Positions 26,643-36,789 are shown, counted from the first letter of the stretch. The stretch is 64,000 nucleotides of DNA from Promethearchaeota archaeon (GCA_030603385.1 JAUVXW010000015.1:16704-80703), one strand, 5' to 3'. A program made the numbers and translations. Notes: generated by a model from the sequence alone, not told the origin.

Positions 26643-28415
26643 ATGTCAAATTCAGCCACCATTATCTCATTAAATATCACAAAATTTCCACAGAATCTTT
26701 TAATTCCTGATATGGATAATGATGTTTCACTTCAAGTAATTAACAATTCAGATAAAAAAGAAAATTTTAAATTTGTTTTTGAAGGAGAAAACTTAGATAT
26801 TAATTTGAAATCACCAGAATTAAAAGATCAAATTGAATTTGCACCAAAGGAAACCAAAAATATCGATATAAGGTTAAACCCAACCGTAGGTGGTTTCGGA
26901 AAATTAACCATAAATGCATATTGGCTAAAAATTGTAGAATATACAGTTAAAGTGCAGAAAGTTAGAGAAATAGCACCAAAAAGTAAATTTCATAAGATTT
27001 TCGATAACTATAGGTTTAAGGGTGCAGAAAAGATTGATACGATGAATCCAAAAGAGTTCTTCCTAACTACAACATTAACCGAATTGCAGAAAATCGAAGA
27101 ACAATTAGAGACAATGAGAAATAATTATAAATCAACATTATCCTTAGAATCAACCAGTACAGAAGCATTTAAAAGGATTACAATTGATGTTATTGATAAA
27201 ACTATAAGACAATTGGCTAAAGGATATCTTTCGAATAAAAATTTACATGTATCTTTAAGTTTAGCTTTAGAATTATCAGATCCAAATGAACAGCTCAAAT
27301 TCTATGTTAATTTAATAAGAGCTTATGCAATAGAAAATCTAAGCGAAGCACTTCAGATCATTAAAAACTTGAATGATTTAAACCTGCAACAAAATCTATT
27401 AAAATCAGTAGTTTTTGATCAAATAGCTGTTAATCCAATTCAAGCCTTCAATTTGACGGAAAATATTACAAACTTATCTGAAAAAATTAAACTATTATTT
27501 AACATCACACAAGAGTTATATAATAACAATAAATCATCTGAATTGCTTACTGTTCTTAAAAGGATCATTGAGGTTCTCTTTAAATCACCCGAAATCAATA
27601 GTGAAGATAAAAAAGACCAAAAGCTTATTTATGATCCTCTTAAGGATGCAATAAATGGAATAGCTGAAATTGAAAGTCCTGGAGCTGCCAATACTATTAT
27701 TGAAGGAATAAGTAATATAACGCTTAAGGAAAGAATAGCAAAAGATCTATTTGACATAATTTATGAACTTGTGGATGAGATAAGAACAAAAATAGATTCC
27801 GAATTAATATTTTCTCAATATTTTCTACTTAATACTTATATTTCAAATATAAATAATGAAATTAAAAGTTTTAGCAGTATTGGTGGAAATGTAAGTAATA
27901 ATATTCTTTCAGGAGATTTCAATTTTAAATTAGTCTTTCTATCTCTTTTTAGTTTTAATTTTAGCATTTTTCCATTTATCGATCGTGTATATAATGACTT
28001 AAAATTTAATCTGAAAAAATCAATTGCATATTACATATTCCCTTCTGTCAATTATTTCCAGGATAATGAGTTAACAGTTCTTCAGAGGACATTAAACCAA
28101 TTTTTTAATAATTTTGCGAATGTACCGAGCCAGTTACTTATATTTAATTTAGATTTTATTCCCTATTTAGGAAAACCAACTGTTATTTTGTCATCCGAAT
28201 CCCAATTAAATAATAATTTAAAATCTAAAATAGAAAAACTTGGAGATACTGTTAATTTAATTATTGATGATTCGATGTTTAAAGGTGGCAAGATTTATGA
28301 CAATCTAAAGAGTATAATTCCACCAAATAGATGTGAGATTTTTAACTTAATTTTATCATATGAATTCATAAACGATTACAACGCGTTTATAGCATTTATC
28401 CAATCATTATTCTAA
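26643..28415 (+). CDS. Unknown protein: N-terminal beta-sandwich, helical-repeat middle
   Basis: 590 residues. Residues about 5-110 alternate short strands and turns in the way of an Ig-like or arrestin-like sandwich (VSLQVINNSDKKENFKFVF; FAPKETKNIDIRLNP). From about 130 to 400 the sequence is amphipathic helices with repeat-like spacing (YVNLIRAYAIENLSEALQII), recalling HEAT/TPR-type solenoids. The C-terminal 150 residues look alpha/beta. No signal peptide and no enzymatic motif are seen. The family is not recognised. It lies between the cis-prenyltransferase and the GCS2-like gene, 83 bases before the latter. Confidence 0.6.
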   Translation: MSNSATIISLNITKFPQNLLIPDMDNDVSLQVINNSDKKENFKFVFEGENLDINLKSPELKDQIEFAPKETKNIDIRLNPTVGGFGKLTINAYWLKIVEYTVKVQKVREIAPKSKFHKIFDNYRFKGAEKIDTMNPKEFFLTTTLTELQKIEEQLETMRNNYKSTLSLESTSTEAFKRITIDVIDKTIRQLAKGYLSNKNLHVSLSLALELSDPNEQLKFYVNLIRAYAIENLSEALQIIKNLNDLNLQQNLLKSVVFDQIAVNPIQAFNLTENITNLSEKIKLLFNITQELYNNNKSSELLTVLKRIIEVLFKSPEINSEDKKDQKLIYDPLKDAINGIAEIESPGAANTIIEGISNITLKERIAKDLFDIIYELVDEIRTKIDSELIFSQYFLLNTYISNINNEIKSFSSIGGNVSNNILSGDFNFKLVFLSLFSFNFSIFPFIDRVYNDLKFNLKKSIAYYIFPSVNYFQDNELTVLQRTLNQFFNNFANVPSQLLIFNLDFIPYLGKPTVILSSESQLNNNLKSKIEKLGDTVNLIIDDSMFKGGKIYDNLKSIIPPNRCEIFNLILSYEFINDYNAFIAFIQSLF

Positions 28416-28498
28416 AAAATTAGTAATCAACCAAAATTATATAATGACAATTTATTATTTAGATAATATAATAGTGGAAAAACAGGGGTAAAGCCTTA

Positions 28499-30166
28499 AT
28501 GGCGAAAGATAAGAAAAAGAAAGAAAAAAAAAAGAAGAAACCAAAACAAGAAAGTAGTACTTTTTCTCAATTAATAACTCAAAAAGGAAAGGGAAAAGCA
28601 GGAGCTCCTATAGGTGTGGTATTAGGCCAATCTATTGATAGAAGTGCTGATAAACTGTTTCTGGGAACGGATTATAAAGAGGTACATATACCTGAAAGAC
28701 CTTGGGCTGAAATGTTAGCTGACATCGAGCATTGGACTCCACTACCTTACACACATGGTATAGAAATGGAATTAATCTTAGCAGATGACAATGGAAATTA
28801 TCCACCTGGAGATGAAATGGTTTTTCGGATGAAAGAAATCGTTAAAGATGCTATTAAAATTATGGATGAAATTCTTTACGATGGAAGAGAAGATTTTCTA
28901 CCCGTTCCTGACTATATTAGACAAAAAGTTTTAGCCAGACCATGGGGGCGAGATGACCTTGAGAAGGGTTATGCTATGGATATACGCTATACTTTGGGAG
29001 ATACCTCTGTTGATATTGATACTTTTGCTAGAGATGGGAATGTAACCGCAATTACATATATATTGGAGCTCGTAACACCCCCTTGTGTTTATGTTGAAGA
29101 ACTAGCATATTGGGCAAGTACTTTATTTTTATTAGCAAAAGTAACTTTGCCAAAAGATTTACATATCATAGCCTCTGCTATAAATCCTGCAACTCGTGAG
29201 TATCAACGAGGTTTGAGTGAGGCAGATCATTCACACATAGGTTCTTTTGAATCTGAGTTAGAGAAAATACAAGCATATTGTATGATACGGAATTTTATAC
29301 CACATATCATCGCTCTCACCTGCAATTCACCTATTTTAAACAATAAACCTACCGATGTAGTAAAAATTATCAATGGGAGGATTACTGCACCTAACTGTGT
29401 TCGCTCTTTAAGATTAAAATTTAATACAACAATGTTAAGCGGAAACAATCCGAAATATTATATCCCCTATTTGACTTCCACAGATCAAAATTCACAGAAT
29501 CATTTTCTCCAAACGGTCCAGAAAGCGAGTCTAGAAGACGGACGCTTCCAAGACGTGTTTCCTTTTACAGATTGGGGAACTATTGAAGTTAGGATAAGTG
29601 ATGCACAGATATCGATCTGTCGGAGAATAGGAATTGGAATGTTGATTCAGGCATTATGTTATAAAGCTAGAAAATTACTTCAAAATGGAAAATGGGTGCC
29701 CGATGCAGGATCCAATACAATTGCTACTAACCGCCAAAGGGCAATAGAACGTGGTTTAATTTCTCTTTTTCGACCAACTCCGGATGTTAGTCGAGAAAAG
29801 CTAGCTGAATATGATCCCGAATTTGCAGAGCAATATTTAGGACCAAAAGATCAACCAATACGTTATATGATGCAAGCCGTACAGAGAATGTTTTTCTATC
29901 TTAAAGATGAATTGAAAGAGTTAGGCTTCTTATATTCTCCATTCATGAAACCTCTTCTACAATCTGTTTTTGGAAATGTTTCTTATGCAGAACCACCAAT
30001 AACAGAAGCAGAATATCAACTTTCTCTTTATGACTATAAATTAAAAAATGGAGAAGATCCCAGCATATTAAATGATTTAATATATTTTACAATTCAATAT
30101 TGCCAAGATCCTCTAAATAATCCACTTACGGGTGTTTTAACTCTTCCAAAAGAAATGAGAGATTAA
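28499..30166 (+). CDS. Glutamate-cysteine ligase family 2 (GCS2)-like carboxylate-amine ligase
   Basis: 555 residues. After a Lys-rich low-complexity leader (residues 1-20) comes the ATP-grasp-like glutamine-synthetase fold of GCS2: HGIEMELIL is the first substrate/metal strand, SAINPATREYQRGL and HSHIGSF correspond to the conserved middle blocks, CNSPILN the following loop, and GTIEVRISDAQISI the late Glu/Arg block. It would join an amine to a gamma-carboxylate, such as Glu plus Cys, but the substrate cannot be read. A strong hairpin 20 bases after the stop looks like a terminator. The basic leader is unusual. Confidence 0.78.
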   Translation: MAKDKKKKEKKKKKPKQESSTFSQLITQKGKGKAGAPIGVVLGQSIDRSADKLFLGTDYKEVHIPERPWAEMLADIEHWTPLPYTHGIEMELILADDNGNYPPGDEMVFRMKEIVKDAIKIMDEILYDGREDFLPVPDYIRQKVLARPWGRDDLEKGYAMDIRYTLGDTSVDIDTFARDGNVTAITYILELVTPPCVYVEELAYWASTLFLLAKVTLPKDLHIIASAINPATREYQRGLSEADHSHIGSFESELEKIQAYCMIRNFIPHIIALTCNSPILNNKPTDVVKIINGRITAPNCVRSLRLKFNTTMLSGNNPKYYIPYLTSTDQNSQNHFLQTVQKASLEDGRFQDVFPFTDWGTIEVRISDAQISICRRIGIGMLIQALCYKARKLLQNGKWVPDAGSNTIATNRQRAIERGLISLFRPTPDVSREKLAEYDPEFAEQYLGPKDQPIRYMMQAVQRMFFYLKDELKELGFLYSPFMKPLLQSVFGNVSYAEPPITEAEYQLSLYDYKLKNGEDPSILNDLIYFTIQYCQDPLNNPLTGVLTLPKEMRD

Positions 30167-30184
30167 TCTTCATTATTTATAGTT

Positions 30185-30206
30185 TTTAACTCTTCTAAGA
30201 GTTAAA
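30185..30206 (+). terminator. Hairpin terminator after GCS2-like gene
   Basis: TTTAACTCTT (30185-30194) and AAGAGTTAAA (30197-30206) form a perfect 10-base stem with a two-base loop (in practice a four-base loop after opening one pair), followed by a T-rich run. Confidence 0.6.
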
Positions 30207-30292
30207 GTTTTTGATTTATTTATAACATATAAAAATTTAAGATAAGAACTATTTTCAACTATTAGAGTAATCGAAATTATAAATCTTGAAAT

Positions 30293-30814
30293 ATGAATAC
30301 TAATTTTACTCAAGGAAAAAGTTGGATCATCTCAGCAATTAGTGATATAAAAATAGTTATAAATAGCCTTCAAAATGAATATTATTCTCTCGTAGCTTTT
30401 AGAAGTCAATTTGCCGTAGAAAAATTAAATAAAGCAATATTAAGTTTTATGGGTTTGAAAGTAGAAAAAACTCATACTCCAACGGATATATTAGAAGAAG
30501 TACTTACTAGCAAGTCTTCTTTGATTATTGATGTAGAAACAAAAAAGTTACTTGAGAAAATTTCAAAATATTCAAAATTTTTTGAAAATGAAGGAGTTCA
30601 AACTAGATATGGGACAATTAAGGATGATAAATTAATTATGGCTGAAGAAATATATCAATCTTTTAAAGATATTACGAATTTCATCATCAATCTTCAAAAA
30701 ATTGTTAATTGTTATTTAAAACTTCTTAGGGAGAGCTTGAATATAACAGAAAAAGAATTTAAAGAACTTGAACAATTAGAATTATTATTGGGAGAATTAA
30801 AGCAATGGATATAA
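30293..30814 (+). CDS. HEPN-domain protein
   Basis: 173 residues, all helical. AFRSQFAVEKLNKAILSFMG matches the second HEPN helix (Q-A-x-E-K-x-x-K-A), followed by THTPTDILEEVL in the place of the usual HDL-LL motif. The R-x4-6-H RNase motif and the RX4HXY tail of HepT toxins are not seen; a TRYG remains in the AbfC-like position. The next gene, a minimal nucleotidyltransferase, overlaps by 10 bases, the standard HEPN-MNT pair arrangement. The pair may be a toxin-antitoxin module or a non-toxic regulatory pair, given the missing motif. Confidence 0.75.
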   Translation: MNTNFTQGKSWIISAISDIKIVINSLQNEYYSLVAFRSQFAVEKLNKAILSFMGLKVEKTHTPTDILEEVLTSKSSLIIDVETKKLLEKISKYSKFFENEGVQTRYGTIKDDKLIMAEEIYQSFKDITNFIINLQKIVNCYLKLLRESLNITEKEFKELEQLELLLGELKQWI

Positions 30815-31293
30815 ATTTGAAATTTATAAAAAACGAGTATTTCTTAAAAAAAATAGAAAAATACTTAAATCTTTTATTTCAAATAAATAAAAAAGTAATA
30901 GGACTAATTTTATTTGGTTCATTAGCGAGAGGAGATGCAACTTATTCAATAGAAAAGAAAAGCGATATTGATTTAATTATAATTTTTAGAGACAATGAAC
31001 TCCCTATACATCATAAAAAAAGAAGTGAAATGAAACTTAAATTATTGGAATTAGCACCTTCAGGAGTAGATTCACTCTGGATGACAGAAGGAGAATTTAT
31101 AAATTTAGTCAAAATCAAAACCGATATAATCTTATATGCTTTGGATGAGGGGAGAATTTTATATGACCCAGTAGGATTGATAAGAAAACAAAAAGATACT
31201 TTATTTAAAGAATTGAAAAAAAAAGGCGTTAAAAAGGAAAGACATTATTGGGCCTGGCCGATAAAAAGTTTTGGGGAAGAAATCGAATGGTAA
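30805..31293 (+). CDS. MNT-type nucleotidyltransferase
   Basis: 162 residues. LILFGSLARGDATYS and KSDIDLIIIF form the G-S-x10-D-x-D nucleotidyltransferase motif (polymerase beta superfamily); a later Asp (SGVDSLWM) may be the third carboxylate. In HEPN-MNT systems this enzyme AMPylates and silences the HEPN partner, here the overlapping upstream gene. The C-terminus is basic and ends with a WAWP segment. Length is typical. Confidence 0.82.
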   Translation: MDINLKFIKNEYFLKKIEKYLNLLFQINKKVIGLILFGSLARGDATYSIEKKSDIDLIIIFRDNELPIHHKKRSEMKLKLLELAPSGVDSLWMTEGEFINLVKIKTDIILYALDEGRILYDPVGLIRKQKDTLFKELKKKGVKKERHYWAWPIKSFGEEIEW

Positions 31294-31414
31294 TAGATTT
31301 TTAATAAAATTTTTAAGATTTTTTTTAAAATTAAATATAAGTTAATTAGTTAAATGCTAAAATGAATGAGGAAATAAAATATATAAAAAAATTTAAAAGA
31401 ATTGAAATAAGAAA

Positions 31415-32962
31415 ATGTTAACATGTACTTTAGAGCAAGATGGAAAAAAGCGAGTAGAACATTTACTTGTAATTGACGCACATTCTCATCTGGGTCAAGA
31501 TGTAGATGGTGCTACAATGATGAATCCTTTGGCTCCAGGCGCCGGAACCTTTGATTTTTGGGGGAATGTCCAAGGGAGGATTAAGGCAGATTGGGAAAAA
31601 ACCGGTGAACAATCTTTCACTACTTTCATGGATGGAAAAAGTACTAAAATCTCATGGTCTTTTACGCCTTACCCTTTTACGGATAGATTATATATTGCTT
31701 TAGAAAAGCTTGGAAAAAAGCATTCTGATTTGAAAGAGAAATCAAAATTTTATTCAATGATAGATCAAGGAGTATGCTTTCCTTTTCAAGATGTGTTTCG
31801 TGATAAGCATCCAGAAGCGCTATATCGAGCAAGTAATATCAATGTTTCCCGTTTTACAACTAGATTTCCTTTTTCTATGAAACTTATCGGCTATGGTCGC
31901 TGTGATCCGATGGAAGGAGAAAAAGCGGTTAATGAAGTAAGGTACGCTAGAGAAGTATTAGGACTTCGTGGGTTAAAGCTTCATCCACGCTCCGAAGGAT
32001 GGATTGATAAAATTAGTTCAGAAAAGGCTATTCAAGTTCTTATAGAAGCAGTTTCATTTTCTATGCCTGTAATTTTTGACACACGAGGAAGAGGTTCAAT
32101 ATTACAAATTGCTCAATTAATTGAATCAACTAGAAATGTATTAAAGTCAAAATACCCTGATTTACTACCCCATCTTAAAGTGATTATTGCTCATTTTGCT
32201 CAAGGGAATATTGATGATTATGACGTTTATAATGCAATAGTTCAGCCAAACACTTATGGTGATCTTTCAATGTTGCACGGTGCGGGTGCGGGGAACTTTT
32301 TTGAAAGTTTTCGAAGATGGTTTCAATCTAATAACAAAAAGAGTGTAGATAATCGAGATTGGTCAGAATATCTCCTTTATGCTAGTGATTATCCCTATTT
32401 TGGTGATGTTCATGCTCAAAAATTGATGAAATATATTATTAATAAACAATTTTTTGATACTGGTGGAACCATACAGGATGTAAAAAATATCCTTGGATTA
32501 AATCAGTTAAAAGTTTTACCGGAATATAGTGTTCCTCAAAATCAAAAAGAATTAAAGAGTCCACCGAGTATAACAGTTTCTAATCCCAATTATAAACTAA
32601 ATAATGAAAGTACTTTTCAAACTATGATAAATTCTTTAGCTAAATTAATCATCGACAATCATATTGATATTAAAAAATTTTGTTTGCAATTTAAAGATAC
32701 TTGGGCAGTGTTTAACGATGATGTATTGTTAACAATCATATCAAATAAAAATAAACAAGAAAGAAACATATTACTGATGAATTTAATTAAAGACCAAATT
32801 TCAATTTTTGCCCCATTACAATCAAATATGGAATGGAAAAAATTTGGTTATAAATATTTTGACCCTATAGATAGAGCTTTCTTTGCTACTTTGTTTAAAC
32901 AGAATTATTTATCTATGGATATAAATAAAACGGTAGAAACTTTTACACATATCTATACTTAA
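31415..32962 (+). CDS. Amidohydrolase-like metal-dependent hydrolase
   Basis: 515 residues. The N-terminal VIDAHSHLG supplies the H-x-H metal ligands of the amidohydrolase 2 (PF04909) family; LRGLKLHPRSEGW, VIIAHFAQGN and LLYASDYPYFGD supply the later Lys/His and the metal-binding Asp. Such enzymes carry out hydrolysis or decarboxylation; substrate unknown. The C-terminal 130 residues are helical and not part of the usual core. It stands alone, with 120-base and 108-base gaps to its neighbours. Confidence 0.82.
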   Translation: MLTCTLEQDGKKRVEHLLVIDAHSHLGQDVDGATMMNPLAPGAGTFDFWGNVQGRIKADWEKTGEQSFTTFMDGKSTKISWSFTPYPFTDRLYIALEKLGKKHSDLKEKSKFYSMIDQGVCFPFQDVFRDKHPEALYRASNINVSRFTTRFPFSMKLIGYGRCDPMEGEKAVNEVRYAREVLGLRGLKLHPRSEGWIDKISSEKAIQVLIEAVSFSMPVIFDTRGRGSILQIAQLIESTRNVLKSKYPDLLPHLKVIIAHFAQGNIDDYDVYNAIVQPNTYGDLSMLHGAGAGNFFESFRRWFQSNNKKSVDNRDWSEYLLYASDYPYFGDVHAQKLMKYIINKQFFDTGGTIQDVKNILGLNQLKVLPEYSVPQNQKELKSPPSITVSNPNYKLNNESTFQTMINSLAKLIIDNHIDIKKFCLQFKDTWAVFNDDVLLTIISNKNKQERNILLMNLIKDQISIFAPLQSNMEWKKFGYKYFDPIDRAFFATLFKQNYLSMDINKTVETFTHIYT

Positions 32963-33070
32963 ACAGCTTAGTTTACCAACAGAACTATTATATTAGTTAA
33001 AATATAATTTATATATAAGAACTTATAAAAAGATTTTACTTAATTAATTCGCTCCCTAAAGGGATATAAC

Positions 33071-34129
33071 TTGAGAGGAATTGTAATTCTTAATTTAAGT
33101 GAAGGTTCTGAGCCTACTATTGACATTCAATATCCAGAAAATATATGTGATGAACTGCAAATATCAACGTCAGGATTGCTGAGCCTATTTGAACAACATA
33201 AAACCGTAAAAACTGGACCTAATTATCTTGAAATGCAAATCAAGAGAAATGTTAGTGTGGCAAGTTTTTTTACGGGTCATAGCAATAGAAGCTTCCTCGG
33301 GAAACCAGAGCATTCTATAACAATCTTCCTCTCTGATGATGATACTCTTCCTAAAACTTTTAAGGGTCAAGTAAGGCGCATAGCTTATGAATTATTACCC
33401 AAAAGGCAAGAACCAGATTTCTATGATCAATTTGTAAAATATTTTGAACTTTTGAAAAAAGGAGAATTAGATCCATATTATCAACAAATGCTGGAGCTAA
33501 CTCAAGATTTAAGTTCTAAAAGAGAAAGGATAGATGATCTCGCACAAAAAGTTTCTTTATTGGTATCTGATAGATCTGATCACCTAAGGAATGTAGATGC
33601 CCTAAAAGATGAAATAAATGGCCTATATACAAAAATGGACAATTGGTCTGGCCAAATGGCGGAGTTAAATGAATACAATGTAAGTTTGACTATGAAAATT
33701 AAGGAATTGAACAAATTATCGACTCAACATAAAAATGAGCTAACTCAAAGAGATGCACAAATTACCAATCTAACTACAATATTGAATGAAAAAAGTGAAA
33801 TTGAAGAGGGTGCAGAAAAATTACTTGATCAAATAAAAATGATTAAATCTGAAAATCAAAACTTAAGTCAAGAAATCTCAAAGTTAAATGAGACTAACAA
33901 AAATTTAAAATTTCAAGTTTTAAAAGCAAATCGGGAAAATGAGTCTCACTTAGATACAATTACTAATCTGAAATTAGAAATGAGAGCCATTAGGCAACAA
34001 ATCTCTTCTGAGAATAGCAGTAAAGGCAAAAAAAAAGATGAAATTATTGAAATGAAGAAGGAATTAAAAGTACTCAGAAGAGAAAGAGACCATTATAAAG
34101 AGATCGTTAAAAAGAATAAACTCCTTTAA
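33071..34129 (+). CDS. Longin-like domain plus coiled-coil protein
   Basis: 352 residues. Residues 1-115 are an alpha/beta domain with IQYPENICDELQIS and VSVASFFTGHSN; the same two landmarks (LSYPENLEIDL, VSSYFTGME) occur at the same positions in the protein at 45126, so both share an N-terminal domain family. From residue about 150 to the end is a long coiled coil with Glu, Lys, Leu and Asn-rich heptads. The start is TTG at 33071 after AAGGGAT. A cytosolic scaffold or tether is likely. The domain family is not one I can name with certainty. Confidence 0.65.
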   Translation: MRGIVILNLSEGSEPTIDIQYPENICDELQISTSGLLSLFEQHKTVKTGPNYLEMQIKRNVSVASFFTGHSNRSFLGKPEHSITIFLSDDDTLPKTFKGQVRRIAYELLPKRQEPDFYDQFVKYFELLKKGELDPYYQQMLELTQDLSSKRERIDDLAQKVSLLVSDRSDHLRNVDALKDEINGLYTKMDNWSGQMAELNEYNVSLTMKIKELNKLSTQHKNELTQRDAQITNLTTILNEKSEIEEGAEKLLDQIKMIKSENQNLSQEISKLNETNKNLKFQVLKANRENESHLDTITNLKLEMRAIRQQISSENSSKGKKKDEIIEMKKELKVLRRERDHYKEIVKKNKLL

Positions 34130-34257
34130 TTTGAATTCAACTTTTAAAGAAATTGGTTCATCTTTCTAAGATATGAAAGTTGAGAAAATTATTCTATAAT
34201 ATTTAAATGAGAATGTTACGTTGAGTAACATACAATCTATTAAAAAGGTTTGAATCA

Positions 34258-35985
34258 ATGTTAAGCAAAAATAAACCAAAATTTACAGTTTTATTAATAA
34301 CGTTTTTAACCTGTTCAATCATAACCATTACAATTGACACCAATTTTCTAGCTTCAAATGAAATTTTCGAGCCTACACCCGATTATGAGACGACATCACT
34401 GAAGATCTCTGCTACGTATTCAGATATTGTAATCAATGATATCGGGGGAACAGATTGGGAATGGGCAATAACTCAAGGGTATTGTGTTGGTTCTGGTACA
34501 GTTGGCGATCCATACATAATAGAGGATGATATATTTATCTCCTCAGCGCCTCCAGGAGATTGTCTTAGTATTTTAAATTCTGAAAAATATTTCATAATTA
34601 GAAATTGCTCTTTTAAGGTTTCAGGAGGGAACGATGCTGGACTCTATTTATTTAATGTAACAAACGGACAGATAAATAATAATTTCTTTTATGATAATTA
34701 CTACGGAATGGAATTGGAACAAGTTAATAATACTGAAATTAGAGATAGCCAAATCGTTGACAATACCCACGATGGCATATTCTTATCTGATTCTCATTAT
34801 AATACTATTTCTAACAATAATATATCAGGAAATTCAAACCAAGGCATATTGCTTGATGATAGTACCCATAACACGATTTCCAATAACGAGATAAATGATA
34901 ATGGTGCAATCGGGATTATATTAGTAACAAATAGCAATGACAACACACTTTCAGGTAATGATGCTACTAGAAATGGATATGGTATTTACATTGATACTTG
35001 TAGTGAAAACACTATTTCTAATAATGACTTAATAGATAATAATCTCTTTGGGATATATTTAGAGGATGCAGATCAAAGTGATGTAATATCAAATACAGCT
35101 AATGATCATGGTGTAGCTGGAATTTATATAGAATTGGGAAGTGATGGTAATACTATTTCAAAGAACACTGCGAATAACAACCTTGACGACGGTATTTATG
35201 TATTGGATAGTGATAATAACACTATTAAAGAAAATACAATGAATCATAATGGAGATGATGGAATTTGGGTGGATGTATGTCAAGATTCAATCGTAAATAA
35301 AAATACAGCTTATAATAATTCCGGAAATGGAATACATCTTAATAATGGTGATAACATAACTTGCACTGAAAATTTAGTTTATGAAAATCAAGAAAATGGG
35401 ATTCGATTATTTAGTACAGATAACTGCATAATTGAAGATAATAATGCTCATCATAATGGTTTGGATGGGATAAGAGTATATTCTAGTAGTACTAACAATA
35501 TTCTAAGATTTAACATTGGCCAATTTAATAATTTAAGCGGAATTCATTTACTTTCAACTAGTAATTTTAATTTGTTAATTGATAACTTAGCAACAAATAA
35601 TCAAGAACATGGGATATATATTCAAACAAGCGATAGCAACACATTGACTAGTAATACTGCTAATAATAATGAATTAAACGGAATTAATTTACTCTCCAGC
35701 GATGCCAATTCTATTGTATCCAATATTGCGAAAAATAACAAAAACGGAACATTTCTAGACAGCAGTAATAATAACATAATAACTAATAATATATTAACTG
35801 GTAATGCTGCATGTTTTAACGAAACAGGAAGCACGGGTAATATTTTTGAAGGAAATATTTGCACGAGTGTAGGAGGGGGTCTAGGAATTGATCCCACTAC
35901 AATTTTGCTTATAACTAGCATTATAGAAGGTGTTGCTATATTAGCATTAGTGTCTCTCTTTTTCATTAGAAAGCGAAAATCCTAA
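34258..35985 (+). CDS. Secreted right-handed beta-helix (NosD-like) surface protein with C-terminal anchor
   Basis: 575 residues. A signal peptide (residues 7-30) leads to a short conserved opening (INDIGGTDWEWAITQGY, then GDPYIIEDD) and then about 20 parallel beta-helix turns of roughly 22-24 residues, each with an N-x-I-S-x-N-type core (NTISNNNISGNSNQGIL and similar). It ends in a hydrophobic helix (about 550-570) with RKRKS on the cytosolic side. Such repeats fold as PbH1/NosD solenoids and bind or cleave polysaccharides; no catalytic residues are evident. Its tail differs from the one shared by the proteins at 37999-45125. Confidence 0.85.
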   Translation: MLSKNKPKFTVLLITFLTCSIITITIDTNFLASNEIFEPTPDYETTSLKISATYSDIVINDIGGTDWEWAITQGYCVGSGTVGDPYIIEDDIFISSAPPGDCLSILNSEKYFIIRNCSFKVSGGNDAGLYLFNVTNGQINNNFFYDNYYGMELEQVNNTEIRDSQIVDNTHDGIFLSDSHYNTISNNNISGNSNQGILLDDSTHNTISNNEINDNGAIGIILVTNSNDNTLSGNDATRNGYGIYIDTCSENTISNNDLIDNNLFGIYLEDADQSDVISNTANDHGVAGIYIELGSDGNTISKNTANNNLDDGIYVLDSDNNTIKENTMNHNGDDGIWVDVCQDSIVNKNTAYNNSGNGIHLNNGDNITCTENLVYENQENGIRLFSTDNCIIEDNNAHHNGLDGIRVYSSSTNNILRFNIGQFNNLSGIHLLSTSNFNLLIDNLATNNQEHGIYIQTSDSNTLTSNTANNNELNGINLLSSDANSIVSNIAKNNKNGTFLDSSNNNIITNNILTGNAACFNETGSTGNIFEGNICTSVGGGLGIDPTTILLITSIIEGVAILALVSLFFIRKRKS

Positions 35986-36130
35986 TTATCTCTTCTTTTT
36001 TTTATTTTTCTGAAGAAAAATCTCAATTCTAATGCCTGATACTTTAAGAAGAGTTCAGAAGAATTTAATTAAATAATTTTGAGATAATTTTAGAAACTTT
36101 TAAAAAGAATGGGAATGCGGAGTTTTTTTC

Positions 36131-36586
36131 TTAATCGGGTGTAAGCTCGTCAAGGTCCGATAAATCCAGACCACTATCCATCATTTCTGGGCTTTCTGCT
36201 AGAAATTCATTAAGTATGTCTTTCAATTCATCTCCCGAGCGTTTCAATATTAGCCTAATTAATCCAATGTTTATGTCTGGGTCGGAGATTAAAGTTAATA
36301 CACCTTTAGGTCCACACGACGATGCAAAGATCTTTCCGCCTAAAAATTCACTCGTAACTATTTCCAAATTGCCAAGTTCCAGGTTTTTACCTTGTTCTTC
36401 TGAGGCACAAAATACTGCGCTTGCAATAGCACCAATCCCGTCAACATCGGCAGGGAAATAAGAAAATTTTGAAACACTTGCGATAGTAAGTCCTGTTCTA
36501 TCAACTAAAATAACTTTTTTGATACCACTTTCACTTTTTATAATCTTACTTAGAATATTATCGAAGCTTTTGGTGTCAATACTAAT
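36131..36586 (-). CDS. Roadblock/LC7 domain protein, probable ATT start
   Basis: The frame codes for a complete roadblock domain: IDTKSFDNILSKIIKSESGI, then VILVDRTGLTIASVSKF, DVDGIGAIASAVFCASEEQG, LEIVTSEFLGGKIFASS and VLTLISDPDINIGLIRL, ending in an acidic tail. The first canonical codon, TTG 36367, would remove the first two helices and strands. There is no ATG, GTG or TTG between the upstream in-frame stop and 36367. The best start is ATT 36586 with AAGGTG eight bases upstream; ATT 36592 is closer. The product (151 aa) would be a small dimeric platform for Ras-like GTPases of the MglB/LAMTOR kind. It is divergent from the gene at 36790. Confidence 0.75.
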   Translation of the reverse strand: MSIDTKSFDNILSKIIKSESGIKKVILVDRTGLTIASVSKFSYFPADVDGIGAIASAVFCASEEQGKNLELGNLEIVTSEFLGGKIFASSCGPKGVLTLISDPDINIGLIRLILKRSGDELKDILNEFLAESPEMMDSGLDLSDLDELTPD

Positions 36587-36789
36587 TGCAATACACCTTT
36601 TTAATTGATTTTGGTAATTTGATATTTAATGTAATAATATATTCTTCAATATTTAAAATTATTATAATCATTTGAATTTATAAAATTATCTTTTTGAAAT
36701 CTTTCATGGGAAATTAAGGAAAAATTATTTTTAAGAGGAATTCTTTAAAATCAACATATTAAATTTCTAACATTTTTTATGAAAAAAAT

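Noticed and set aside
34680..35830. Short tandem DNA repeats that could suggest a CRISPR-like array
   Set aside because: They are imperfect 66-72 base repeats in frame with beta-helix turns of a coding gene, without constant repeats or spacers.
35622..35966. 114-codon minus-strand frame rich in Leu/Val
   Set aside because: Antisense to the repetitive beta-helix gene; N-rich repeats give L/V-rich shadows.
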